From contig NZ_JAMHJQ010000019.1 in the NCBI RefSeq assembly GCF_023534745.1, positions 1-64,000 on the forward strand: a stretch of DNA of 64,000 nt, read 5' to 3'. Positions within the stretch are counted from its first letter, which is position 1. The number at the start of each line of letters is the position of its first letter. The DNA comes from Streptomyces sp. 35G-GA-8. GTDB taxonomy: Bacteria; Actinomycetota; Actinomycetes; Streptomycetales; Streptomycetaceae. The notes beneath the pieces were generated by a model. The model was not told the DNA's origin. It ran no database searches and saw only the letters and a list, made by a program, of their open reading frames with translations. The position numbers and the translations under genes are program-made. This document shows positions 17,461-26,400 of the stretch, piece by piece.

Positions 17461-17613
17461 GGACTGCAACTCCTTGATCGGCGCCTGGGTACTCCGAGCC
17501 TGCCTGCCCGGAGCTGTCGTTTTCCTGTCGCTCGACTTTCAAGTGCTTATCGATGTGGCCCCGGGCCCGACCGCCCGTATGGCGTCGGCAGGCGCGTACA
17601 GCACTATGGACGG

Positions 17614-18312
17614 GTGGAAAAAGTGCGCCTTCTCGTCGTCGACGACGACCCGCCCATCGCCGACCTCGTGGCGACCGTCGCCCGCTACGAGGGCTGGGAG
17701 GCGGTCACCGCGCACTCCGGCGAGGAGGCGTTGCGCCGGGCAGCGGAGTTCCAGCCGGACATCGTGGTGCTCGACCTGATGCTCCCCGGCCTGGACGGCT
17801 TCGCCGTGCTGGACCGGCTCCGCTCGTCGGGGACGATGGTGCCGGTCGTGTTCCTCACGGCGCGTGACGGCGTCTCCGACCGGGTCGCGGGCCTCACCCG
17901 GGGCGGCGACGACTACCTGGTCAAGCCGTTCGCGGTGGAGGAGCTGATGGCCCGGCTGCGGACCGTGCTGCGCCGCAGCGCCGGGCCGGGGTTTCAGCGC
18001 TCCGTGCTGCGGGTGGCGGATCTGACGATGAACGAGGACACCCGCGAGGTGCGCCGCGGTGACCGGCTCCTTACGCTCACCCCCACCGAGTACGAGGTAC
18101 TGCGCTATCTGATGCGCAAGTCGCCGACCGTACTGACCAAGGCGCAGATCCTCGATCATGTGTGGGAGTACGGTTTCGGAGGCCGCTCCAACGTCGTGGA
18201 ACTGGTCATCAGCCGGCTGCGCCGCAAGCTCGACGAGCCGGACGACGGCGGCGGACCGCTGATCCACACCGTGCGGGGCGTCGGATACGTGGTGCGGCAG
18301 GTCGCCGGGTGA
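17614..18312 (+). CDS. OmpR-family response regulator
   Basis: The protein has 232 residues. The receiver domain has the acidic pocket VVDDDPP, phospho-acceptor Asp in VLDLMLPGLDG, and Lys in LVKPFA. The C-terminal winged helix has TPTEYEVLRYLM and VELVISRLRRKLD. GTG 17614 puts the receiver at residue 3; GTG 17623 is possible. It overlaps the histidine kinase by four bases (GTGA). It is divergent from the ferric-reductase/FMN/ApbE operon, in the style of CutR-type regulators, so that operon is a likely target. Confidence 0.93.
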   Translation: MEKVRLLVVDDDPPIADLVATVARYEGWEAVTAHSGEEALRRAAEFQPDIVVLDLMLPGLDGFAVLDRLRSSGTMVPVVFLTARDGVSDRVAGLTRGGDDYLVKPFAVEELMARLRTVLRRSAGPGFQRSVLRVADLTMNEDTREVRRGDRLLTLTPTEYEVLRYLMRKSPTVLTKAQILDHVWEYGFGGRSNVVELVISRLRRKLDEPDDGGGPLIHTVRGVGYVVRQVAG

Positions 18313-19754
18313 TCCGCCGTATCGCGCGCGGGTACCGCGGACTGCGCCTGGGCACCCGGCTCGCGCTGGGCCTCGGCGCGCTCGCGCTGATCGTGTTCGC
18401 CATCGTCGGCACCGCGTTGTCGACGTATATGCGGGACTATCTGGAGCACCAGCTCAACAACCAGATGGAGCTGGTCCAGGGCACCCAGGCGCAGGACGCC
18501 AAGGCCCATGGAACGGTGGAGCGGCAGCCCTATTACCGCTGGTACACCGCGGTGTTCGACGTCTCGGACGACCGGGCCGTGCTGCGCAGGCCCAGTGACG
18601 TACCGACCGACGCCGGAAAACTCTCCGCCGTCGCCGAAGTACAGCGCGACTCGGGGGAGAAGGAGGTCTTCCGCACCGCGTACATCGAGGGACAGGGCGC
18701 GTACCGGCTGCGTGCGTGTGAGGTCAGCCCCGGGGTGGTCCTGGTCACCGCGGCCCCTCTGGAGGACATCGAGAAGACCATGGACCAGCTGATCACGGTC
18801 CAGCTCATCGGTTTCTCGCTCGCCCTGGTGGGGCTTGTGGTGCTGGGCCGTGCGCTGCTGCGGCGCGGACTCAAACCGCTCAGCGACATGGCGCGCACCG
18901 CCCACGACATCACCTCGCACGATTTCACCGAGTCGGCACGGCTGCCGGTGCGTGTCGATTCCGACGACGGCGGTCCGGAGGTCGGGGAGTTGCGCACCGC
19001 GTTCAACACCATGCTGGAGCACATCGACGATTCGCTCGCCGTGCGCACCGAGGCGGAACGGCGCTTGCGCCGGTTCGTGGCGGACGCGTCGCACGAGCTG
19101 CGTACACCGCTGATGTCGGTACGCGGCTACGCCGACCTGTTCCAGTACGCGGCGGCCAACGAACCCGCCGAACGGGACAGGCACTTGAGGCGTCTGCGCG
19201 CCGAGGCGGCCAGGATGGGTCTCCTCCTCGACGATCTGCTGCTGCTCGCCCGCCTGGACGCCGCCGACGCGGAGACCCCGCTGCGGCTTGAGGAGACGGA
19301 CCTTGCGGAGCTGCTGAACCAGGCGGCGGACGCGTTCCGCACCGTACGGCCGGAGCATCCGCTGTCCGTGAGGGGCGACGGCGAACCGGTGCGCATGCGT
19401 CTCGATCCCCTCCGTATGCGACAGGTCCTGGACAATCTGCTCACCAACGCGGCCGTGCACACCCCTGCCCGCACGCGGGTGTCGCTGGAGCTGTCCGTCT
19501 GTCCGGACGCCGCGGTGATCCGGGTCGCCGACTCCGGTCCCGGAATCCCGGCCGCCGACCAGGAGCGGGTCTTCGACCGCTTCTACCGCGTGGACAAGGC
19601 CCGCACGCGCGATCGCGGCGGCAGCGGACTGGGACTGGCGGTCGCGCGGTCACTGATAGAGGCTCACCACGGCACCACCGAGCTTGTCAGCCGCCCGGGT
19701 TCGACGGTCTTCACCCTCCGGATCCCCCGCCGGACTCAACGGATCGCTCCCTGA
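18309..19754 (+). CDS. Sensor histidine kinase, EnvZ/CutS type
   Basis: The protein has 481 residues. Two membrane helices (about 15-40 and 165-185) flank an extracytoplasmic sensor of about 120 residues. A HAMP segment follows, then the phospho-acceptor box DASHELRTPLMSVRG, N box LDNLLTNAAVHTP, and G boxes VADSGPGIP and RGGSGLGLA. The GTG start overlaps the regulator's TGA. The signal is unknown. The context next to an extracytoplasmic flavin electron system suggests sensing of redox state, metals or envelope condition. Confidence 0.93.
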   Translation: MIRRIARGYRGLRLGTRLALGLGALALIVFAIVGTALSTYMRDYLEHQLNNQMELVQGTQAQDAKAHGTVERQPYYRWYTAVFDVSDDRAVLRRPSDVPTDAGKLSAVAEVQRDSGEKEVFRTAYIEGQGAYRLRACEVSPGVVLVTAAPLEDIEKTMDQLITVQLIGFSLALVGLVVLGRALLRRGLKPLSDMARTAHDITSHDFTESARLPVRVDSDDGGPEVGELRTAFNTMLEHIDDSLAVRTEAERRLRRFVADASHELRTPLMSVRGYADLFQYAAANEPAERDRHLRRLRAEAARMGLLLDDLLLLARLDAADAETPLRLEETDLAELLNQAADAFRTVRPEHPLSVRGDGEPVRMRLDPLRMRQVLDNLLTNAAVHTPARTRVSLELSVCPDAAVIRVADSGPGIPAADQERVFDRFYRVDKARTRDRGGSGLGLAVARSLIEAHHGTTELVSRPGSTVFTLRIPRRTQRIAP

Positions 19755-19788
19755 CTCGCTGCCTTGTCCTTGATGCCCGGGATTCCGC

Positions 19789-19819
19789 GTATCGCGGGCG
19801 TTCTCTGTATCGCGGGCGT
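19789..19819. promoter_or_regulatory. Two direct repeats, 18-bp period, upstream of the VanZ-like gene
   Basis: GTATCGCGGGCGT occurs at 19789-19801 (last base shared pattern) and 19807-19819, followed by GTATCG and GCATAC. Tandem half-sites with a regular spacing are how OmpR-family regulators bind. Such a regulator is encoded 0.8 kb downstream, and related GATACG/CATACG sequence lies just before it. The regulator assignment is inference. Confidence 0.35.
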
Positions 19820-19869
19820 ATCGAAAATCGCATACGCCACCGCAACGGCACTCCGTATCCAATGGGCGC

Positions 19870-20580
19870 ATGAACCACAACGCATCCCTGTCGGCACTGC
19901 CCCGCCGCACGCGCGGGATCATGCTTCTCGGCCTGGCGATCCTCGGCTTGGCGAGCGCCGTGTTCGTCCTGCGGCGGCCACTGATGATGTCCGCTCCGAT
20001 GTGCGTGGCCGGGCGGTGGCACGGCTGCTTCGACACGTTCAACGGTGTGGTGCTCATGACGTTGGTCACTCTGCCGCTGGCCGCGCTGGTGGCGTGGGCT
20101 CTGGCGCACCGTCGGCGTGCCGCCGGTGTCACATCGGCGTGGCGGATGTCGCTGGCCGAGGTGGGCATGGTCCACGGGACGGTGCCGTTCATCTGGCTGA
20201 CCATGATGCCGGGCGCCGGGGCCGGCACCGTCCCCGGCCGGGTGAGCCTGGTGCCGCTGCGGGATCTGGTCACGATGGGGCCGGGCGGGATCGTCGGCAA
20301 TCTGCTGATCTTCGCGGCGCTGGGGTTCTCGGCCCCGATACGGTTCGCGGCGCTGGCGTCCGTGCCGCGGATCCTGGCGCTCGGGGCGGGCTGCTCGGTC
20401 CTGATCGAGACCGCGCAGTACGTCCTGCGGCTGGACCGGGTGTCCTCCGTGGACGACGTACTGGTCAACGCCTCCGGCGCCGTGCTGGCCGCGCTGGCGT
20501 CACGCCGCTGGTGGCGCACCACGGCGGACGCGTCTGCCCACACGCCTTCGCATACGTCGGCGATACGTCGTGCTGCTTAG
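19870..20580 (+). CDS. VanZ-like membrane protein
   Basis: The protein has 236 residues with five to six hydrophobic helices. The VanZ signature is visible in the second half: LVPLRDLV, GNLLIFAALGF, IETAQYVL and SSVDDVLVNASGAV. VanZ of enterococci gives low-level teicoplanin resistance, but most family members have no known job. It lies nine bases upstream of an OmpR-type regulator and kinase pair and is probably cotranscribed with them, which resembles glycopeptide-sensing gene sets without the van ligase genes. Confidence 0.85.
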   Translation: MNHNASLSALPRRTRGIMLLGLAILGLASAVFVLRRPLMMSAPMCVAGRWHGCFDTFNGVVLMTLVTLPLAALVAWALAHRRRAAGVTSAWRMSLAEVGMVHGTVPFIWLTMMPGAGAGTVPGRVSLVPLRDLVTMGPGGIVGNLLIFAALGFSAPIRFAALASVPRILALGAGCSVLIETAQYVLRLDRVSSVDDVLVNASGAVLAALASRRWWRTTADASAHTPSHTSAIRRAA

Positions 20581-20589
20581 GCTTCGGAC

Positions 20590-21306
20590 ATGCGCGTACT
20601 GATCGTGGAGGACGAGCCCTACCTGGCCGAAGCCGTACGGGACGGTCTGCGGCTGGAGGCGATCGCCGCCGACATCGCGGGCGATGGCGACTGCGCCCTG
20701 GAACTGCTCGGCGTCAACTCCTATGACCTCGCGGTCCTCGACCGCGACATCCCCGGCCCCTCCGGCGACGAGGTCGCCCGGCGCATCGTCGCCTCCGGCA
20801 GTGGCATCCCGATCCTCATGCTCACCGCTGCCGACCGGATCGACGACAAGGCTTCCGGGTTCGGGCTCGGCGCCGACGACTACCTCACCAAACCGTTCGA
20901 GCTACGGGAGCTCGTCATGCGGCTGAGGGCGCTCGACCGCAGGCGCGCGTACGCCCGGCCCCCGGTCCGGGAGATCGGGGGCCTGCGGCTCGACCCCTTC
21001 CGCCGGGAGGTCTTCCGCGACGGACGCTACGTCGCGCTCACCCGCAAACAGTTCGCCGTGCTGGACGTCCTTCTCGCCGCCGAGGGCGGTGTCGTCAGCG
21101 CCGAGGAGCTGCTGGAACGGGCCTGGGACGAGAACGCCAACCCCCTCACCAACGCCGTGCGCATCACCGTCTCCGCACTGCGCAAACGGCTCGGCGAACC
21201 GTGGATCATCGCCACGGTGCCCGGCGTCGGCTACCGTATCGACACCGCTACGGACACCGTCACCCCCGGCGGGGACACCACTGACTCCGGCGGTACGCAT
21301 GCGTAG
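20590..21306 (+). CDS. OmpR-family response regulator
   Basis: The protein has 238 residues. The receiver starts MRVLIVEDEPY, with phospho-acceptor Asp in AVLDRDIPGPSG and Lys in LTKPFE. The winged helix (LTRKQFAVLDVLL, VRITVSALRKRL) ends in GVGYRI and is followed by a 20-residue Thr/Gly/Asp tail. The ATG lies nine bases after the VanZ-like stop. It overlaps the kinase by eight bases. Confidence 0.93.
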   Translation: MRVLIVEDEPYLAEAVRDGLRLEAIAADIAGDGDCALELLGVNSYDLAVLDRDIPGPSGDEVARRIVASGSGIPILMLTAADRIDDKASGFGLGADDYLTKPFELRELVMRLRALDRRRAYARPPVREIGGLRLDPFRREVFRDGRYVALTRKQFAVLDVLLAAEGGVVSAEELLERAWDENANPLTNAVRITVSALRKRLGEPWIIATVPGVGYRIDTATDTVTPGGDTTDSGGTHA

Positions 21307-22402
21307 ACGCCCAGGGCTCAGCGCCCGGCTGAAACTCACCCTCAGCTACGCCGGGTTCCTCGCCGTCGTCGGCACTCTCCTGCTGACCGTGGTGTGGCTG
21401 TACCTGCTGCGCTACGTACCCGACAACCCCAAGGGCCTTCTCGGGATCTCGCCCAATCGCTACCTCCTTGTGCGCACCTTCGCCCCCGCCGCGGCCACAA
21501 GCCTGGTCTTCCTGCTCGTCTTCGGCCTGCTGGGAGGATGGATCCTCGCCGGCCGGATGCTCGCGCCCCTCACACAGATCACGGATGCGGCACGGATGGC
21601 GGGGAACGGCTCGCTGTCCCACCGGATCCGTATGAAGGGCCGCCACGACGAGTTCCGTGAACTCTCCGACGCGTTCGACTCGATGCTCGGACAGCTTGAG
21701 TCCCACGTCGCCGAGCAGCGGAGATTCGCCGCGAACGCCTCCCACGAACTGCGCACCCCGCTGGCGATCTCGCGAACGCTCCTCGACGTCGCCCGCAAGG
21801 ACCCCACACGGGCCCGGGGCGAACTCATCGAGCGCCTGCACACCGTCAATACGCGGGCGATCGACCTCACCGAGGCCCTCCTGCTGCTCAGCCGCGGCGA
21901 CCGCGGAAACTTCACCCGCGAGAGCGTCGACCTCTCCCTCAGCGCCGAGGAAGCCGCCGAAACGCTCCTACCGCTCGCCGAACAGCGCCGGATCACCCTC
22001 GACGTCACCGGCGGAGCGGCCCGGACCAACGGCTCCCCGGAGCTCCTGCTGCGGATGGTGACGAACCTCGTGCAGAACGCCATCGTCCACAACCTCCCCG
22101 CCGGCGGCACCGTGACGGTCCACACCGAGGCGCACGGCGACGCGAGCGTGCTGCGCGTCGAGAACACGGGCCACCGGCTGCCACCGGAACTGATACCGAC
22201 CCTCACCGAACCCTTCCAGCGCGGAACGGAACGCGTACGCACCGACGAGCACGCCGGTGTGGGTCTCGGCCTGGCCATCGTGCACAGCATCGTCCGCGCC
22301 CACGACGGAACCCTCGACCTCGCCCCCCGCCCCGCCGGCGGCCTCCTCGTCACGGTCCGGCTGCCCGGCACACCGCGGGATCAGATGAACGCCGGATCGT
22401 AG
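21299..22402 (+). CDS. Sensor histidine kinase
   Basis: The protein has 367 residues. Two helices (15-38, 60-82) enclose only a short loop of about 25 residues, so it is likely to sense within or near the membrane. HAMP is followed by NASHELRTPLAISRTLLD, N box VTNLVQNAIVHN and G box AGVGLGLAIVHS. The ATG at 21299 lies inside the regulator's last codons, so translation is coupled. Its 3' end overlaps the convergent 342-residue gene by 22 bp. Confidence 0.92.
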   Translation: MRRRPGLSARLKLTLSYAGFLAVVGTLLLTVVWLYLLRYVPDNPKGLLGISPNRYLLVRTFAPAAATSLVFLLVFGLLGGWILAGRMLAPLTQITDAARMAGNGSLSHRIRMKGRHDEFRELSDAFDSMLGQLESHVAEQRRFAANASHELRTPLAISRTLLDVARKDPTRARGELIERLHTVNTRAIDLTEALLLLSRGDRGNFTRESVDLSLSAEEAAETLLPLAEQRRITLDVTGGAARTNGSPELLLRMVTNLVQNAIVHNLPAGGTVTVHTEAHGDASVLRVENTGHRLPPELIPTLTEPFQRGTERVRTDEHAGVGLGLAIVHSIVRAHDGTLDLAPRPAGGLLVTVRLPGTPRDQMNAGS

Positions 22403-23409
22403 GCGCCGTACCCCCTTCGCTCGGGGTCGAGGGCGAAGCCGAAGTAGTTCTTGTAGAAGGTGAAATGCCTGCTGAAGCGGGTGTTGACACGCATCAGCGG
22501 GCGAGGCGCCCCGTCAGGCTCCGCGTAGGTGCCGATCAGGCCGCCGAAGGTCTTCCGCCCTGAGGCGACCGCCAGTACATGGCTGTAGGAGGCCAGGATC
22601 TGTCTGCGGAAGTAGAGCTTCAGCTCGCCGAAGGTGATCTCCACCTTCCGGTGGTCGGGGAAGGTGGTGCCCAGCATCGCGCTGAGGTTGTCGACGTTCG
22701 CCCGGGTGAGGTTGCGGAAGACCAGGACCTTGGTGTCGGGCAGGCCCGCGGAGCGGTAGTCGGGGTGGTGCTCCAGCTTGTGCAGGATCTCGTTGACTTC
22801 GTACTCGAAGGCGCATCCCCAGCTCCAGTTGTAGCCGTCGGGATGGTAGGCCGCCCGGAAGGCGGCGAACTCCGCGGGCCGCATGTTCACCTCGTGGAAG
22901 TCCTTCACGCGCGGGTCCTTGTCGTCGGGGTCACGTCGGTTGCCCAGACGCAGGAAGAGGGTCTTGACTCCGGCGGAGTTGAGCCGCTCCGCCTGTTCGT
23001 CGTCGAAACTGTTCACCAGGACCGGGCCGCCGGCGAAGCCGTGGGAGAGGAAGCTCAGCTCCATCAGAGTGCCGGGGGCGCGGACTCCGATCGTCTGGAC
23101 CGCCGCGTAGACGTCCACGACCGACATCACGCCGTCCTGGCCGTCCTTGAAGGCGTTCCCGTCGTAGTGGGCGCGGGTGACCCGGTCGTAGGAACGGACC
23201 GCGGCGACCGACTCGGTCCGCGTGCCCCCCGGGTAGGTGAACGTACGGACGACGACTTCCCCGCTGCCCACATCGAAGATCTGGAAGACCAGATCCTCCT
23301 TGGCCCTGTTGGCCGCGACATGCTGCCGGACCCGGTTCTCGCAGTACGCCCGGAACGGGAGGTTCTTGGGCGGCTGTTCGTATCCGGCCACCAGGACGAA
23401 GTGCTTCAT
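22381..23409 (-). CDS. Unknown 342-residue protein, partner of the 1071-residue protein
   Basis: I do not recognise the family. The protein appears soluble and has no signal peptide. Features: MKHFVLVAGYEQPP at the N-terminus, FLSHGFAGGPVLVNS at 119-134, a Trp/Tyr-rich patch NWSWGCAFEYEVNEIL at 194-209 with Cys199, and an Arg/Phe/Tyr-rich C-terminus. SHG followed later by a Cys recalls caspase-fold proteases, and HGxxGGP also recalls serine hydrolases; neither is secure. The start follows the 1071-residue gene by 32 bp, and its ribosome site lies in a 7-bp repeat array. The two proteins are therefore likely made together. The 3' end overlaps the kinase gene by 22 bp in convergent orientation. 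Confidence 0.8.
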   Translation of the reverse strand: MKHFVLVAGYEQPPKNLPFRAYCENRVRQHVAANRAKEDLVFQIFDVGSGEVVVRTFTYPGGTRTESVAAVRSYDRVTRAHYDGNAFKDGQDGVMSVVDVYAAVQTIGVRAPGTLMELSFLSHGFAGGPVLVNSFDDEQAERLNSAGVKTLFLRLGNRRDPDDKDPRVKDFHEVNMRPAEFAAFRAAYHPDGYNWSWGCAFEYEVNEILHKLEHHPDYRSAGLPDTKVLVFRNLTRANVDNLSAMLGTTFPDHRKVEITFGELKLYFRRQILASYSHVLAVASGRKTFGGLIGTYAEPDGAPRPLMRVNTRFSRHFTFYKNYFGFALDPERRGYGAYDPAFI

Positions 23410-23413
23410 CGGT

Positions 23414-23448
23414 TCAGTCCTCAGTCCTCAGTCCTCAGTCCTCAGTCC
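23414..23448 (-). repeat. Five perfect 7-bp tandem repeats forming Shine-Dalgarno-like array
   Basis: TCAGTCC on the plus strand is repeated five times without a mismatch. On the coding (minus) strand it reads GGACTGA, and each junction makes TGAGGAC with a GAGGA core. The first coding-strand copy contains the stop codon of the 1071-residue gene; the last is followed by ACCG and the next start codon. The only ribosome-site candidates for the 342-residue gene are inside the repeats. Confidence 0.85.
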
Positions 23449-26400
23449 TCGACCCACTCGCCGTCGGCGTTCTGCACCCAGCGCGGCAGGTCGTCGTCGG
23501 CGCGGAGCCGTACCAGGTTGGTGGGGATGCGTACGGTCCACTGCTCGCCCTGGGGGATCTCGTCGCCGGGGCGGTCGAGACGTTCGGCGATCTCGTCGGC
23601 GATCGGCAGGAAGAGGGGGCTGGAGACGGTCGGGAGGGGGCCGCCGTTCCACAGCTCGCCGAAGTTCATGAAGTGGTCGATGGCGCCTTCGAAACCGAGG
23701 CGGGCGGGGACCGAGACCCGGCAGTACCCGGCCTTGAGGAACTGGTTGAACAGCGGGTCGGGGTCGTCGTAGGCGAGTCGCTCGTCCCATTGGCTCTTGC
23801 GGCCCCAGAAGTACGGATACGCGACCCACGTCAGGTGCTCCCACTCGAAGGCCTGCTCGAAGAAGCGGACATAGGCGCCCTCGGCCGCCGCCTCGTCGAT
23901 GTCCATCTGCGGGGCCTTGCCGGTGCGTTCGCGCATCGCGTCGAAGAGGTCGAAGTGCTGCTTGGTCAGGATACTGACGCAGTTCTTCCGCAGTTCCTGG
24001 GCGATCAGCTCCTGGTTGGCCAGTGGGTTGCGGCCCTCGATGGCGACACCGGCCTCCAGGGTGAGCGCGGCGACCTTCTCCTCGTAGTCCGCGAGGCGGG
24101 CGCGGTAGGCGGTGGTCAGCTTGGCGTGGGTCTCCGCCCGCCATTTGTCCAGCGCGCGCTCGGTGCGCCGGCACCTGATCTCGACGGCGACCGCCACCTG
24201 CGAGAGGCGGAAGGTGTCGACGGCGACGGGGATCGAGCCCTGCTCCTCGTCCAGCATGGTGATCCACACCCAGTCGCTGTCCGGGCCGAACCGGTGGGTC
24301 CTGCGGCCCACGGCGACATCCAGGGAGTACTGGCCCTCCCAGATGTTGCAGAGGTGGGCGACGGACCCCTGGAACGCCTGGTAGCCCTCGTCGATGGTGA
24401 CCTGACCGGAGTGGTTGTAGTTGGTCTTGCTGTCCCCGCCGCCCGCCTTGAAGTCGAAGGACTTGGTCAGATACATCTCGGGCGGCGGTGTGACGTCCGT
24501 CGCCTGGTAGAGCCGCACCCAGTAGTGGTAGTTCGTCGCGTCGATCTGATTCGCCTGGAGGGTGAAGGCCGGCGGCTTGTCCAGCTGGACGGCGCCCGCG
24601 TGGGACGACTGGAGGGTGTGGATGAGGAACGCGGCGGGTTCCGGGATCATGAAGTCGAACATGGTACGCAGCCCGTAGTTGAACATCTGCGCCCGGTAGA
24701 CCTTGTTCACCCACTGGTAGACGCCGGAGATGTGCTTGATGCCGGGGCTGTTGTCGAGAGTGTGGGTGTTCTTCTCGGTGACCTCGGTGGTGATCCGCAA
24801 GGTGGTGCGCTGCAGCACCCGCTCGGAGATCTTACTGGCGCTGCGCTGAGTCACGTCCTGGGAGAAGGTGGACGCCGACTTGGTCGCCTCCTCCTTCGAC
24901 CGGGAGGCGGAGCCTTCCGCGGAGGCCGAGAACTCCACCGTGGGGCCGTACTTGCCGGTGACGGTGAGTCCGGCCTTCAGCTCCGCGTCCTCCTTGATGA
25001 CGGCGCTCGCCTCCCGGCTCATCTCGAAGCGGTCGGTCGACTCAAGCTCGCGTTCCTCGGAGGTGATCGTCTCCGTTTCGGTCACGGTGGTCTGTTCGGT
25101 CTCCTCCCGCCTGGTGTGCTCGCGCAGTTTGGTCTCGCCCTTGAGTACGTTCTCGATATGGGCGATGTCGGCGCCCTCGTAGCCGATCAACTGCTGGCGG
25201 ACCACGAGGAGGTCGGCGACGCCGGACGGCTTCACGCTGCCCCGGGTGGTCGGGATACGGCCCGCCTCCAGCGGGATCTCCTCGATCGGATCCAGGTCCC
25301 CGATGGTGATCGCGTTCCACACGGAGGGCAGCGGTGTGGCGGTGGTGACCAGCGTGTCGCCGATGCGCCGCACACTGCGCCTGACGGGTTTGCCGAACAG
25401 TTTCTCCAGCTCCGCGGCCGTGCGGTCGACCTCGCTCTGGAGGAGGGCGACGATCCGGTCCAGCGGCTGGGCCGACACGATGATGCCGCGTGCCGTCAGC
25501 AGGGCACGGGTGGCCTCCGACACCTGCCGTACTGCGTCGGGCCCGAGCCGGAAACCCAATGCGTTCAGGACCGCCGGGACGAAACCGGGGCTGCCGGCGA
25601 GCAGGTCCGGCCTGGCCCCGAAGACCTGCCCGGCGAGTTCCGCGGCGCCGGCCACGGGAAGCTCCGGTGTGGGGGGTTCCTCGGCCGCGGCGCCGGGGAC
25701 GGCGCCAGGGGCGGTGCCGCCGCCAGTGCCCCCGCCGGTGCCGCCGCCTGATCCGGTACCACCGGCGAGGGCCCGCAGGTTGGCCTCCGAGAGACGGCTG
25801 TGGAAGCTGATCTGCCGGGCCAGTTCGGCATGCGGGGTGTATTCGGTGGGCGGGATAACCTGCTCCGACCCGTGCTGCGGGGAGACAGTGAAGTGCTCAC
25901 CGCCCAGACCGGTGAGTTCGCCGATCGCCGTACGCAACTGCTGGTAGAGGCGGAGCAGTTGCTCGGCGCGCTCGCGCCGGACCCTGGCGGCCTCGGCCTC
26001 CTTCTCCCGCCGCACACGCTCGGCCTCGATGGTGGAGGTCACGGGTCCGAGGCCCGTCTCGTTCGGCAGCCGCAGGGGGCGTCTGCGGGCCCGCCGCAAC
26101 TCCTGCGCGCCGGAAGGGAAAACGGTGTGTGTCACCAGCCGGGCGACGATCTCCAGGTGGCGCAACTGGCGGACGAGTTCCTCCAGGGCGCGGGTGTGCT
26201 CGGCGGGCAGGTACTTGATGGCCAGCACGCTGTCCCGGAGGCGGGCGACAGCGGCCTTGTACGCGGCGCTCTGCACGACGTCCGCGGGTACGGCTCCGTA
26301 CGCGTCCCGAACGGCGGCGATCACGGTGTCCCGCAGTGAGGGCGGGAAGGGCGGGGCGGCGCCCGGGCGGGCGGCGGGTGCCGCTCGCCCGGGAGGCGGC

